DNA from: Roseovarius sp. MMSF_3359
Lineage (GTDB): Bacteria; Pseudomonadota; Alphaproteobacteria; Rhodobacterales; Rhodobacteraceae
Direction: 5' to 3'
DNA length: 64,000 bases
Assembly (NCBI RefSeq): GCF_030733385.1
Contig: NZ_JASHJC010000003.1
Coordinates: 62,001 to 126,000 of the forward strand
Shown: in pieces, positions 25,984 through 35,506 of the stretch
How the letters are laid out: each line of letters opens with the position of its first letter
Numbering within the stretch: the first letter of the stretch is position 1
Notes under the pieces: generated by a model
The model's database searches: none
Told to the model about the DNA's origin: nothing
The model's input: only the letters and a program-made list of their open reading frames with translations
Translations under genes and position numbers: made by a program

Positions 25984-27579
25984 TCAGTGGCCCGCCCCCA
26001 GCACACCGGTCCGCACCCCGTAATCCACGGCGATCTCGTAATCCGGGTCATCGTCGCTATCAACCATGAGGTGGCCCGCCTTGGTCAGCAGCCGATGACA
26101 ATCGCGGCTGAGGTGGCGCAGCATGATGCGTTTGCCCGCCGCCTCGTACTTGAGGGCTATCGCCTCAATTGCCTGCAATGCGGACTGGTCCACAACCCGG
26201 CTGGCGGCAAAATCAACGATCACAACATCCGGATCATCTGACACCTTGAAAAGCTCGGAAAATCCTTCCGCCGAGCCGAAGAACAGCGGCCCCTGGATTT
26301 CATAGACCTTGGCGCCGGTCTCCGTCACGGAGTCGCGCTCGATCGCATGGATGCGCGTGGCATTGTTCCAGGCATAGGTCAGGGCCGACACGATCACGCC
26401 CACGACCACCGCGATGGCCAGGTCGTATTTCACCGTGACCACTGTCACCAGCACGATCACCGCCGCGTCGGAGAAAGGCACTTTGCGCAGGATGGTCAGG
26501 GAGTTCCAGGCAAACGTACCGATCACCACCATGAACATCACGCCCACAAGTGCTGCGAGCGGGATCTGCTCGATCAACGGTGCTGCAAAGAGGATGAAGA
26601 TCAGCAGGAATAGCGCCGCTGCGATCCCGGCAATCCGCGTGCGCCCGCCGGATTTCACGTTAATCATCGACTGCCCTATCATCGCGCAACCGCCCATGCC
26701 GCCAAAGAAGCCGGTGACCGTATTGGCGATGCCCTGTGCAATACATTCCTGGCTGGCCCCGCCGCGCTTGCCGGTCATCTCACCGACAAGGTTCAGCGTC
26801 AGAAGGCTTTCGATCAGGCCGATTGCCGCGAGGATCACCGCATAAGGCAGGATGATCTCAAACGTCTCGAAAGTCAGCGGCACCATGGGCAGATGGAATT
26901 CGGGCAGCCCGCCCTTGATCGAGGCCAGATCGCCCACCCGAGGCACCTCGAGGCCCATGGCGATGACCAGCCCTGCGACGACGCCGATCCCGGCCAGGGG
27001 CGCGGGGATGATACGTGTGATCCGCGGCATCACCCAGATGATCGCCATGGTCAACGCCACCAGGCCCAGCATGGTATAAAGCTCCGCCCCGGCGAGCCAT
27101 TCGCCGCCGCCCATGCCGTGACCGGTGTTCTCCATCGAGCCCGGCACCTTGAACTGCCCCAATTGCGCCAGGAAGATCACGATGGCCAGCCCGTTCACGA
27201 AGCCCAACATGACCGGATGTGGCACCAGCCGGATGAATTTACCCCATCGGAGCGCCCCTGCGATGATCTGCAAAAGACCCATCAAGACCACGGTCGCAAA
27301 GAGATATTCGACCCCGTGCTGCGCCACCAGCGCCACCATCACAACGGCCAAGGCACCAGTCGCCCCCGAGATCATGCCAGGCCGCCCGCCAATGAGCGCG
27401 GTGATCAACCCCACCAGAAACGCCGCGTAGAGCCCAACCAGCGGATGTACCCCCGCGACGAAGGCAAAGGCCACCGCCTCGGGCACCAGCGCCAGCGCCA
27501 CGGTCAGCCCCGACAACAACTCAATCCTGAGCCGCCCGACGCTCAGCGTCTCATCCTCCATGATCCGAAGGTCGGGCAT
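25984..27579 (-). CDS. SulP/SLC26 family anion transporter
   Basis: The protein of about 531 residues has roughly a dozen membrane helices and a C-terminal STAS domain (about residues 420-530, 'VIVDFAASRVVDQSALQAI'). The SulP core is visible in 'SGLTVALALVPEAVAFAF', 'GRPGMISGATGALAVV' and 'GFFGGMGGCAMIGQSMINVK'. Members move sulfate, bicarbonate or other anions; the sequence does not decide which. The start is unsure: ATG at 27579 or 27561, with possible longer forms to 27693, none with a clear ribosome site. Confidence 0.88.
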   Translation of the reverse strand: MPDLRIMEDETLSVGRLRIELLSGLTVALALVPEAVAFAFVAGVHPLVGLYAAFLVGLITALIGGRPGMISGATGALAVVMVALVAQHGVEYLFATVVLMGLLQIIAGALRWGKFIRLVPHPVMLGFVNGLAIVIFLAQLGQFKVPGSMENTGHGMGGGEWLAGAELYTMLGLVALTMAIIWVMPRITRIIPAPLAGIGVVAGLVIAMGLEVPRVGDLASIKGGLPEFHLPMVPLTFETFEIILPYAVILAAIGLIESLLTLNLVGEMTGKRGGASQECIAQGIANTVTGFFGGMGGCAMIGQSMINVKSGGRTRIAGIAAALFLLIFILFAAPLIEQIPLAALVGVMFMVVIGTFAWNSLTILRKVPFSDAAVIVLVTVVTVKYDLAIAVVVGVIVSALTYAWNNATRIHAIERDSVTETGAKVYEIQGPLFFGSAEGFSELFKVSDDPDVVIVDFAASRVVDQSALQAIEAIALKYEAAGKRIMLRHLSRDCHRLLTKAGHLMVDSDDDPDYEIAVDYGVRTGVLGAGH

Positions 27580-27819
27580 GGAGATATTGTTAGCAAAAGC
27601 TGCCAGAATTGCGTGTTTCAAGGAAGAAATCCTGCTGGTGTCGTTGCGCGCGAACCGCCCCATTACAAGGCCACACCGGAAATGACCAGCCACAAGATGG
27701 GGAAGCCGTCATGTGCTGCGGCCATACCACGGGCCGGTGTGGCGGCGATGCCCATATCACCCATTTCCTTTCGCAGAATGCGGACGTATCAATAGGGTCG
27801 AAAGACTAACGGAGGGATA

Positions 27820-28707
27820 ATGAACGAGACCATCATTGGCATCATCGGCGGCTCCGGTGTCTATGAAATCGACGGGCTGGAAGGGGCCGAATGGGTCCGG
27901 CAGGAAAGCCCCTGGGGCGCGCCGTCGGATGAGATCCTGACCGGGGCGCTTGGCGGGGTGCGCATGGCGTTTCTGCCGCGTCATGGGCGGGGGCATGTGC
28001 ATTCGCCAACGACCGTCCCCTACCGTGCGAATATCGACGCCCTCAAACGCCTGGGCGTGACCGATGTTATCAGCGTGTCGGCCTGTGGCTCGTTCCGCGA
28101 AGAGATGGCGCCGGGCGATTTTGTCATTGTAGATCAGTTCATTGACCGGACTTTCGCGCGGGAAAAATCCTTCTTCGGTACCGGCTGCGTCGCCCATGTG
28201 AGCGTCGCCGAGCCGACCTGCCCGCGCCTGGGCGATGCCTGCGAGACCGCCGCCCGGGAGGCCGGGGTGACGGTGCACCGCGGCGGCACTTACCTCGCCA
28301 TGGAAGGGCCGCAGTTTTCTACCCTGGCGGAGTCGAAGATGTACCGCGAGGTCTGGGGCTGCGACGTGATCGGCATGACCAACATGCCAGAGGCCAAACT
28401 CGCCCGCGAGGCCGAGCTCTGCTACGCATCCGTCGCGATGATTACCGACTATGATAGCTGGCATCCGGATCATGGCGAAGTGGATGTCACGCAGATCATT
28501 GCAACGCTCACGGGCAACGCCGGCAAGGCCCGTGACATGGTGGCCCGCCTGCCCGCACTGCTGGGCCCCGACCGGGCGCCCTGCCCGCATGGCTGTGACC
28601 GCGCCCTTGACTACGCCATCCTCACCGCCCCCGACGCGCGCGATCCCGCCCTGCTTGCCAAACTTGACGCGGTTGCTGGCCGCGTGCTTGCCCAAAAGGA
28701 CACCTGA
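27820..28707 (+). CDS. mtnP: S-methyl-5'-thioadenosine phosphorylase
   Basis: The 295-residue enzyme splits methylthioadenosine with phosphate into adenine and methylthioribose-1-phosphate. It shows the PNP/MTAP family 2 motifs 'IIGGSGVYEIDG', 'FLPRHGRGH', 'VSACGSFREEMAPGDFV', 'GTYLAMEGPQFST' and 'IGMTNMPEAKLAREAE'. An ACGGAGGGA-type ribosome site precedes ATG at 27820. It heads an operon that ends with adenine phosphoribosyltransferase, so the adenine released here can be recycled to AMP. Confidence 0.95.
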   Translation: MNETIIGIIGGSGVYEIDGLEGAEWVRQESPWGAPSDEILTGALGGVRMAFLPRHGRGHVHSPTTVPYRANIDALKRLGVTDVISVSACGSFREEMAPGDFVIVDQFIDRTFAREKSFFGTGCVAHVSVAEPTCPRLGDACETAAREAGVTVHRGGTYLAMEGPQFSTLAESKMYREVWGCDVIGMTNMPEAKLAREAELCYASVAMITDYDSWHPDHGEVDVTQIIATLTGNAGKARDMVARLPALLGPDRAPCPHGCDRALDYAILTAPDARDPALLAKLDAVAGRVLAQKDT

Positions 28708-28708
28708 C

Positions 28709-29335
28709 ATGTCTCTCGAACTCTGGCTCACCTTCGTGGCGGCATCGACCGCGCTTCTGATGATCCCCGGCCCCACCGTTCTGCTGGTGCTGAGCTACGC
28801 GCTCAGCCAGGGGCGGCGGGTCGCGCTGGCCAGTGCGGCGGGCGTGGCCCTGGGCGATCTCATCGCCATGACAGCGTCGCTTCTGGGCCTTGGGGCGCTG
28901 GTGCTGGCCTCGGCCACGCTCTTTACCGCGCTTAAATGGATCGGGGCGATCTATCTGATCTGGATGGGTCTGAAATTGCTCCGCGCGCCGCGGTCGGAAG
29001 GGTTGGACACCGTCGCGACCGCCGACACAACCCCGCGCAAGGTCTTTGGCCACACCGCGGCGGTCACCGCGCTGAACCCGAAATCCATCGCTTTCTTCAT
29101 CGCCTTCGTCCCGCAATTCGTGAGCGTCAGCGCACCGCTCGCGCCGCAATTCGCCATCCTGATCGCCACATTCGTGGGGCTCGCGGCCCTGAACGCGCTA
29201 ACCTTTGCGCTCTTGGCGGACCGGCTGCGCATGACGATCAAACGACCCGCTGTCATCACCTGGCTGACCCGTAGCGGTGGCGTGGCGCTTGTTGGCATGG
29301 GCGTCATGACCGCGACGCTGCGCCGGGCCTCATGA
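28709..29335 (+). CDS. LysE/RhtB family exporter
   Basis: The 208-residue inner-membrane protein has six predicted helices and the LysE-type opening 'MSLELWLTFVAASTALLMIPGPT', with the GP motif after helix one and 'ALNPKSIAFFIAFVPQF' in the middle. Family members export amino acids or derivatives. It begins one base after the mtnP stop. A role in exporting a methionine or homoserine-related compound is suggested only by that linkage. Confidence 0.9.
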   Translation: MSLELWLTFVAASTALLMIPGPTVLLVLSYALSQGRRVALASAAGVALGDLIAMTASLLGLGALVLASATLFTALKWIGAIYLIWMGLKLLRAPRSEGLDTVATADTTPRKVFGHTAAVTALNPKSIAFFIAFVPQFVSVSAPLAPQFAILIATFVGLAALNALTFALLADRLRMTIKRPAVITWLTRSGGVALVGMGVMTATLRRAS

Positions 29336-30615
29336 TCGGCACACCCGGCACGGTTCTGATCCTCGGGGCCGACGGGTTCATCGGGCGCCATATCGCCTTT
29401 GGCCTGCGCAATCAGGGCTGGCAGGTAATCGCCTCGGCCCGCCGCACCAAGCGTTTGGCGCAGATGGGGTTCAAAACGCTCAAGGCGGACCTGACCGCGC
29501 CGCGCGCCGCTGATCCGGCCTTCTGGCGGCCTCATCTGGGCGCGGTGACGCATCTGGTAAACGCCGCGGGCGTCCTCAGCGCGTCGGACGTGATCTGCGA
29601 AGCGGTGCATGTATCAGCCCCCGAGGCGGTCTATCAGGCGCTGCCCGACGGTGCGCGGGGCCTGTTGATCTCGGCCGTGGGCATTGACGAGGCCGAGACC
29701 GATTTCGCGGTTTTCCGGCGCGCGGGCGAAGAAATCGCATCACGGCACGACGTCTCTATCCTGCGCCCCGGGCTGGTGCTGGGGGATACGTCCTATGGCG
29801 GCTCTTCCCTGATGCGGGCGCTTGCGGCCATGCCGCTGCTGATGCCAGCGGTGGGCAAGGGACAACAGGTGTTCAACCCCATTCATGCCAGCGACCTCAC
29901 CGAGATGATCGCGCATCTGCTGCACCACCCGCCCCCGCCCGGTCCGCATGAGGTTGGCGGCCCCGAGGAAATCACGCTGGCCGAGATGTTGCGCGCGGTG
30001 CGGCGCTGGCTGGGGTTGCGCAAGGCGCCACTGTTCCGGTTGCCCCTGCCCCTTGCGCGGCTCATCGGTCGCATCGGGGATGCGATGCGCCTCGGCCCGA
30101 TTTCCTCGACCGCTGTGACGCAACTGGAAACCAGCGTTCTGGCCCGCCCCGACACGGCGATCACCGCCTTGCCGGTCCAACCAAGGGGGTTTTCCGATTT
30201 CCTGGCGGCGCGGCCGGCGGGGACGCAGGATCTCTGGCACGCCCGGCTCTACCTGATGCGCCCGTTGCTGCGCCTCACCCTTGCCGCGCTATGGCTGGTC
30301 TCGGGGCTGATCGGCCTGACCCTGCCCGCCGCGCAGTTCCTGCCGTTGATCCCCGAGGCCAGCGCAAGCGACATGACGCTGACCCTCCTCGCCCGGCTGG
30401 GCGGTCTGGCGGATATCGCCATCGCCCTCGCACTGCTGCGCGGTTGGCGGCCGCAGCTGATGGCCGGTGTGCAGGGGGTGATGATCGCGCTTTATACGGT
30501 GGCGTTTTCATGGCTCGCCCCTGCGCTCTGGCTCTTGCCCCTTGGCGGATTGCTCAAGAACATCCCGCTGCTGGCGCTGATTGCCGTCCAGGCGATCCTT
30601 GAGGATGAGAGGTAG
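29332..30615 (+). CDS. NAD(P)-dependent epimerase-like protein fused to a DoxX-like membrane domain
   Basis: The 427-residue protein is a fusion. Residues 1-220 form an atypical SDR/complex-I-NDUFA9-like domain ('VLILGADGFIGRHIAFGL', 'ISAVGIDEAETDFAVFRRAG'). Residues 295-427 form a four-helix DoxX-like membrane domain. It overlaps the LysE-family gene by four bases and precedes DUF2269 by two, so it is a firm operon member. SDR-DoxX fusions next to DUF2269 genes recur in proteobacteria; the function is unknown. Confidence 0.85.
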   Translation: MIGTPGTVLILGADGFIGRHIAFGLRNQGWQVIASARRTKRLAQMGFKTLKADLTAPRAADPAFWRPHLGAVTHLVNAAGVLSASDVICEAVHVSAPEAVYQALPDGARGLLISAVGIDEAETDFAVFRRAGEEIASRHDVSILRPGLVLGDTSYGGSSLMRALAAMPLLMPAVGKGQQVFNPIHASDLTEMIAHLLHHPPPPGPHEVGGPEEITLAEMLRAVRRWLGLRKAPLFRLPLPLARLIGRIGDAMRLGPISSTAVTQLETSVLARPDTAITALPVQPRGFSDFLAARPAGTQDLWHARLYLMRPLLRLTLAALWLVSGLIGLTLPAAQFLPLIPEASASDMTLTLLARLGGLADIAIALALLRGWRPQLMAGVQGVMIALYTVAFSWLAPALWLLPLGGLLKNIPLLALIAVQAILEDER

Positions 30616-30617
30616 CC

Positions 30618-31091
30618 ATGGACCCCTACCTGATCGCGAAATGGCTGCATGTCCTCAGCTCGACAGTGCTTTTCGGCACCGGCATGGGCACGGCGTTCCA
30701 GATGGTCTGGGCCATGCGAACGGGCCGGGTTGAGACGATCCATTCGGTGTCGTCGGGCGTCGTTGTTGCCGATTGGCTCTTCACCACGCCTGCCGGGGTG
30801 ATCCAGCCGTTGACCGGGCTGTGGCTCGTCTATCTGACCGGGTACTCGCTGTGGGAGCCATGGCTGATCGCGACCTACGCGCTCTATGGTCTCGCGTTCA
30901 TCTGCTGGGCGCCGGTCGTGCATATGCAGATCCGTATCCGCAATCTCGCGCGGGCGGCCTTGTCCGGTGGCGAAAGCGGGGCCGAGGCCATGGCCCGCCT
31001 CTATCGCTGGTGGTTTCGCCTGGGCTGGCCCGCCTTCGGGTCGATGATCTTGATCTTCTGGCTGATGATCGCGAAACCCGAGCTATGGTAG
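30618..31091 (+). CDS. DUF2269 family membrane protein
   Basis: The 157-residue protein opens 'MDPYLIAKWLHVLSSTVLFG', the DUF2269 pattern with a conserved KxxH in the first helix, and has about four membrane helices. No function is established. It follows the SDR-DoxX fusion by two bases, and apt follows after 62. Confidence 0.87.
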   Translation: MDPYLIAKWLHVLSSTVLFGTGMGTAFQMVWAMRTGRVETIHSVSSGVVVADWLFTTPAGVIQPLTGLWLVYLTGYSLWEPWLIATYALYGLAFICWAPVVHMQIRIRNLARAALSGGESGAEAMARLYRWWFRLGWPAFGSMILIFWLMIAKPELW

Positions 31092-31153
31092 AGGTCCCTT
31101 GCGTGCATCCGCGCTTTCGGCGAAACCGGTAGGGGGACAACAGCGGAGAGCGC

Positions 31154-31696
31154 ATGATGGCACAGGTGAAATCGGTCAAGGATTACATTCGCACGATCGT
31201 GGATTTTCCGCATGAGGGGATCATGTTCCGCGATGTCACCACGCTCTTTGCCGATCCGCGCGGGTTTCGCATGGCGATCGACCAGATGCTGCACCCCTAC
31301 GCGGGGATGCAGATCGACAAGGTCGTGGGGCTCGAAGCACGCGGGTTCATCCTCGGCGGGGCCATTGCGCATCAGCTCAGCAAGGGGTTCGTGCCCATTC
31401 GCAAAAAGGGCAAGCTACCCGGTCAGACCATCAGCCAGGGGTATCAGCTTGAATACGGCGAGGCGGTTGTCGAAGTGCATGACGACGCCATCGACGCGGG
31501 CGAGAAGATCCTTTTGGTCGACGACCTGCTGGCCACCGGCGGGACCGCCGAGGCGGGCATCAAACTGATCGAAAGGCTGGGCGGTGAAATCATCGGCTGT
31601 GCCTTTGTCGTCGACCTGCCGGACCTCGGCGGGCGCGGGCGGCTTGAGGCGCTTGGCATGGATGTCCACGCCCTCTGCGCTTTCGAGGGTGAATGA
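31154..31696 (+). CDS. apt: Adenine phosphoribosyltransferase
   Basis: The 180-residue enzyme converts adenine and PRPP to AMP. The APT hallmarks are '[19 protein letters not shown]', '[17 protein letters not shown]' and the PRPP loop '[20 protein letters not shown]'. ATG at 31154 is followed by a second ATG; a GGAG site serves either. It completes the MTA-to-AMP salvage started by mtnP at the head of the same operon. A strong terminator lies about 145 bases downstream. Confidence 0.95.
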   Translation: MMAQVKSVKDYIRTIVDFPHEGIMFRDVTTLFADPRGFRMAIDQMLHPYAGMQIDKVVGLEARGFILGGAIAHQLSKGFVPIRKKGKLPGQTISQGYQLEYGEAVVEVHDDAIDAGEKILLVDDLLATGGTAEAGIKLIERLGGEIIGCAFVVDLPDLGGRGRLEALGMDVHALCAFEGE

Positions 31697-31840
31697 CGCG
31701 CGCACCTTTTGGCGCAATCAACCCACCTGCCCCGATGGTGGCTCTCCACTCCGCTTAAGGTTTTGATAACCACTCGCGCCTAGGGTCAGGGTGCCGATAT
31801 TTTTGCGGCACTGCTTGCAACGATCTAACGGGATCGGTTA

Positions 31841-31884
31841 CCGCACCCTGCTTCCCCCCTCCTTGGCAGGGTGCGGTTTCTTCT
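31841..31884 (+). terminator. Rho-independent terminator for the mtnP-apt operon
   Basis: An 11-base perfect stem, CCGCACCCTGC (31841-31851) with GCAGGGTGCGG (31866-31876), is followed by TTTCTTCT. The T tract is on the rightward side, so it ends the apt transcript; it lies just past the end of the leftward epimerase gene. Confidence 0.8.
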
Positions 31885-31888
31885 CTGG

Positions 31889-32902
31889 TTACTTCTGATA
31901 ATAGTCGCGGAACCACCGTACAAAGGCGGCGATGCCATCGCGAAAATCCGTGCGCGGTGCATATCCGGTGAGTTCGCGCAAAAGACGCGCATCGGCCCAT
32001 GTGGCCGGTACATCGCCTTTCTGCATTTCCATGTAATTGCGCTGCGCGGCAATGCCCAGCTCCGCCTCGATCGCATCGACGAAATCGCCAAGCCGAACCT
32101 TGTCCGAGTTGCCGATATTCACGACTCGGTAGGGCGCCACCGGTGAAAGACTGTCCCATTCGGGGATATCGTCCGGCCCATCGGGCCGCACCGGAGCCGC
32201 ATCCATCAGCAACCGAATCCCCCGCACCAGATCGTCCACATAGGTAAAATCGCGGTACATGTCGCCGTGGTTGTAGATGTCGATCGGGCGCCCATCGAGG
32301 ATCGCATCGACGAACTTGAAAAGCGCCATGTCGGGCCGGCCCCAGGGGCCATAGACGGTGAAAAACCGGAACATCGTCGTGGGCAGGTTCCACAGATGGG
32401 CATAGGAATGCCCCATCGCCTCGGTCGCCTTCTTGGTGGCCGCATAGATCGTCATCGGGCTGTCGGCCTTGTGGGTTTCGGCATAGGGCATCGCGGTATT
32501 GGCGCCATAGACGGACGAGGTCGAGGCCATCAGCAGATGCGATACCGCGTTGCGCCGCGCGGCCTCCATCACGTTGAACGTGCCGGTGACGTTGGCGTCG
32601 ATGTAAGCCCGCGGATTTTCAAGCGAATAGCGGACGCCCGCCTGCGCGGCCAGGTGCACGATGACGTCCGGCGCAAACCCGTCAATGGCCCGGTCCAGCG
32701 TATCGCGATCCTCCAACATGCCTTCGGTTGCGGCGAATCCGGGGCTTTGCAGCAGGACCTGATGCCGCCGACGCTTGAGCGTGACATCGTAGTAATCGGT
32801 CATGCCGTCGAAGCCATGGACCTGCATGCCTTGATCCAACAAAAGCCGTGCCAGATGAAAGCCGATGAAACCGGCCGTGCCTGTGATGAAGATGCGTGTC
32901 AT
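31889..32902 (-). CDS. NAD-dependent epimerase, UDP-glucuronate 4-epimerase-like
   Basis: The 337-residue extended SDR has 'ITGTAGFIGFHLARLLLDQG' for NAD binding, 'VHLAAQAGVRYSLENPRAYI', catalytic 'TSSVYG' and 'YAATKKATE', and 'RDFTYVDDLVRGI'. This pattern is typical of UDP-glucuronate/galacturonate epimerases used for capsule or LPS sugars. ATG at 32902 has AAAGG upstream; longer in-frame starts to 33004 are less likely. It could serve the kps capsule locus 9 kb away, although it is not linked to it. Confidence 0.88.
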   Translation of the reverse strand: MTRIFITGTAGFIGFHLARLLLDQGMQVHGFDGMTDYYDVTLKRRRHQVLLQSPGFAATEGMLEDRDTLDRAIDGFAPDVIVHLAAQAGVRYSLENPRAYIDANVTGTFNVMEAARRNAVSHLLMASTSSVYGANTAMPYAETHKADSPMTIYAATKKATEAMGHSYAHLWNLPTTMFRFFTVYGPWGRPDMALFKFVDAILDGRPIDIYNHGDMYRDFTYVDDLVRGIRLLMDAAPVRPDGPDDIPEWDSLSPVAPYRVVNIGNSDKVRLGDFVDAIEAELGIAAQRNYMEMQKGDVPATWADARLLRELTGYAPRTDFRDGIAAFVRWFRDYYQK

Positions 32903-33061
32903 CGGTGCCTTTTCGCTGGATACCGCGTCCAGCGATAGCCGCTGCACCGCAACCGGACAACCCCGGTTTCGCAGCCAGCGTACCGCCTTTGGGATTGACA
33001 TCATTTTACCATTTGTTAAGATAATGTCGTTTTAAACATCCAAAATACAGGAAATCTGAAC

Positions 33062-33940
33062 TTGGCGATCAAGATCGAAATGCTTCGCTGTTTCCGCGCG
33101 GCGGCCGACCACGGCAGTCTTGCCGACGCGGCGCAGCAGCTTGGCCGAACCTCTTCGGCCGTTTCGATGATGCTGCGCCAATTCGAGGATCATATCGGCG
33201 CCCCCCTGTTTGAAAGCGCGCGGAAATCGCGCCTGACGCCCCTGGGTGAAATGGTTCTGGTTGAAGCGCGGCGCGAATTGGAACATTTCGATCGGACCGT
33301 GAAGTCGATCGAGGGGATGTCCCGCGCGGAGCAGGGTCAGGTGCGTCTGGCGGTGACACCGTCCGTCGCGCAAGCGATCCTGCCGAAGATCCTGCAGGAT
33401 TTCATGCGTCGTCATCCGGGCGTTCAGATCGACATGCGCGACACCGACAGCGCTTCGGTGCAGCGCGAACTGACCTCTGAGCGGGCCGATATCGGCATGG
33501 CGACCCTTCGGCAGATGCCCGGCTTTGACCGGGAGTTGATCTTTTCCGACCGGTTCGGTGTTGTTTGCCCGGTCGACAGCCCGCTGGCACGCAATTGGTC
33601 GGAACTGACCTGGAAGGACATCGAGGGGATGAATTTCATCGCCAACGGTCTGTGCTTCAACATTGCCGATGAAGGCTTCGCGCCGATCCTGAACGCGTCG
33701 AACCTGATGGTGCCCAACACCGCCTCGATCCTGAGCCTTGTGCGCGCAGGCGTCGGCATCACCATCCTGCCGGAACTGGCCGTGCTGCCGGAATTCCTGG
33801 ATCTTGAGTTTCTGCCCCTGGTCGACTGCTCTGCCCGGCGCGAGGTGTGGATGGTCACACCATCCGGTCACATGCTGACACCGGCAGCACAGGCCATGGC
33901 CGATGCCATCCGAAATGCCGACATCCCGATCAATCACTGA
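33062..33940 (+). CDS. LysR family transcriptional regulator
   Basis: The 292-residue protein has the LysR winged HTH at residues 1-62 ('LADAAQQLGRTSSAVSMMLR', then 'FESARKSRLTPLGE') and a periplasmic-binding-like ligand domain afterwards. TTG at 33062 is supported by AGGAAA eleven bases upstream; the first ATG would cut into the HTH. It is transcribed in the same direction as the aldehyde dehydrogenase-M19-DUF3726 genes that follow 114 bases later, and is the obvious candidate to control them. Confidence 0.9.
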   Translation: MAIKIEMLRCFRAAADHGSLADAAQQLGRTSSAVSMMLRQFEDHIGAPLFESARKSRLTPLGEMVLVEARRELEHFDRTVKSIEGMSRAEQGQVRLAVTPSVAQAILPKILQDFMRRHPGVQIDMRDTDSASVQRELTSERADIGMATLRQMPGFDRELIFSDRFGVVCPVDSPLARNWSELTWKDIEGMNFIANGLCFNIADEGFAPILNASNLMVPNTASILSLVRAGVGITILPELAVLPEFLDLEFLPLVDCSARREVWMVTPSGHMLTPAAQAMADAIRNADIPINH

Positions 33941-34054
33941 TCTTTCAGATTTTCTGAATTTCCATAAACTAATTCGCGTTTGATTGAATGATCCCGATAT
34001 GGTGTAATCGCTTCGGGTTTTTTGCCAACAGCAGACGCACAAAGAGGACAACAC

Positions 34055-35506
34055 ATGGGCCAGACACAGCACAACTTCATCACGGGGAAATGGGTCGCCG
34101 GCACCGGTGAGGTCGAAAACCGCAATCCATCGGACCTGAGTGATCTGATTGGCGTCTACGCGCAGGCCAGCGGCGATCAACTCGAAGAGGCGTTGGATGC
34201 CGCCGCCGCCGCTCAGAAGGAATGGGCAGGCTACGGCATGGAGCGCAAGCAGGCGGTGCTGATGGCCATTGGCAACGAGTTGATGGCCCGCGCCGAAGAG
34301 CTTGGCACGCTCCTGAGCCGCGAGGAAGGCAAACCGCTCGCCGAGGGCAAGGGCGAGGTCTTCCGCGCCGGTCAGTTCTTTACCTATTACGCTGCTGAAT
34401 GCTTGCGGCAACTGGGCGAAAACGCCGACAGTGTCCGCCCGGGCATCGAGGTCGATGTGCGCCGCGAACCGATCGGCACCGTGGCCATCATCAGCCCCTG
34501 GAACTTCCCCACAGCCACCGCAAGTTGGAAGATCGCGCCCGCACTTTGCTACGGCAACGCGGTGATCTGGAAGCCCGCCAACGTGACCCCCGCCTCTGCC
34601 GTGGCCCTGACCGAGATCATCAGCCGTCAGGACATCCCCGCAGGCCTTTTCAATCTCGTGATGGGTGCGGGCCGCGACGTGGGTCAACGGTTGGTGGACA
34701 GCCCAAAGATCAACGCGATTTCCTTCACCGGGTCTGTTCCCGTGGGCAAGGGCATCGCCGCCTCGGCGGTGCAGAACCTGACCAAAGTGCAGCTTGAGAT
34801 GGGCAGCAAGAACGCGCTTGCCGTCATGGATGATGGCGATATCGACCTGGCCGTCACCCTGGCCCTTGGCGGCGCCTTTGGCGGCTCGGGGCAGAAATGC
34901 ACCGCCTCCTCGCGCCTGATCGTCCACGCAGGGGTGCATGACGCCTTTGTCGAAAAGCTCATCAAAGGCGCCGAGGCGATGAAGGTCGACCACGCACTGG
35001 CCGACGGCACGCAAATCGGCCCGGTGGTCAGCGAACAGCAATTGGGTGAAAACCTCGCCTATGTCGATCTGGGCAAATCCGAAGGGGCCGAGCTGGCCTG
35101 TGGCGGTGTCCGGGTCGAGCGTGCGACCGAAGGCTATTACATGACCCCGGGCGTTTTCCTTAATACAAACAACGACATGCGCATCAACCGCGAAGAGATG
35201 TTCGCGCCTTTGGCCGCCGTCATCAAGGTCGACAGCTATGACGAGGCGCTGGCCACGGTCAACGACACCAATTTCGGCCTGACCGCCGGGATCGTGACGC
35301 AAAACCTCGCCCGCGCCACCCATTTCCGCCGCAACGCCCGCACCGGGGTTGTGACCGTCAACCTGCCCACCGCCGGGACCGACTACCACGTCCCCTTCGG
35401 CGGGCGCGGCGACAGCTCTTACGGCCCCCGCGAGCAAGGCACCTATGCCAAGGAATTCTACACCACGGTCAAGACCGCTTACATCTCGGCGGGCACGCCT
35501 GAATGA
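34055..35506 (+). CDS. Aldehyde dehydrogenase, alpha-ketoglutaric-semialdehyde-dehydrogenase-like
   Basis: The 483-residue enzyme has the NAD(P) aldehyde dehydrogenase motifs 'ISPWNFPTATASWKIAPAL', 'FTGSVPVGKGIA', 'LEMGSKNALAVMDDGD' (Glu general base) and the cysteine loop 'GGSGQKCTASSR'. By eye it is closest to dehydrogenases that oxidise alpha-ketoglutaric semialdehyde in sugar-acid or hydroxyproline breakdown; this substrate is an inference. ATG at 34055 follows AGAGG. Its stop overlaps the next ATG (35503) in ATGA, tying it to the M19-like protein. Confidence 0.88.
   Translation: MGQTQHNFITGKWVAGTGEVENRNPSDLSDLIGVYAQASGDQLEEALDAAAAAQKEWAGYGMERKQAVLMAIGNELMARAEELGTLLSREEGKPLAEGKGEVFRAGQFFTYYAAECLRQLGENADSVRPGIEVDVRREPIGTVAIISPWNFPTATASWKIAPALCYGNAVIWKPANVTPASAVALTEIISRQDIPAGLFNLVMGAGRDVGQRLVDSPKINAISFTGSVPVGKGIAASAVQNLTKVQLEMGSKNALAVMDDGDIDLAVTLALGGAFGGSGQKCTASSRLIVHAGVHDAFVEKLIKGAEAMKVDHALADGTQIGPVVSEQQLGENLAYVDLGKSEGAELACGGVRVERATEGYYMTPGVFLNTNNDMRINREEMFAPLAAVIKVDSYDEALATVNDTNFGLTAGIVTQNLARATHFRRNARTGVVTVNLPTAGTDYHVPFGGRGDSSYGPREQGTYAKEFYTTVKTAYISAGTPE

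Noticed and set aside
33032..35437. Very long open frame on the minus strand (about 800 codons) opposite LysR and aldehyde dehydrogenase
   Set aside because: Its translation is His/Arg/Gly-rich with no recognisable domain, while the plus strand encodes two clear protein families over the same bases. It is a high-GC antisense shadow.
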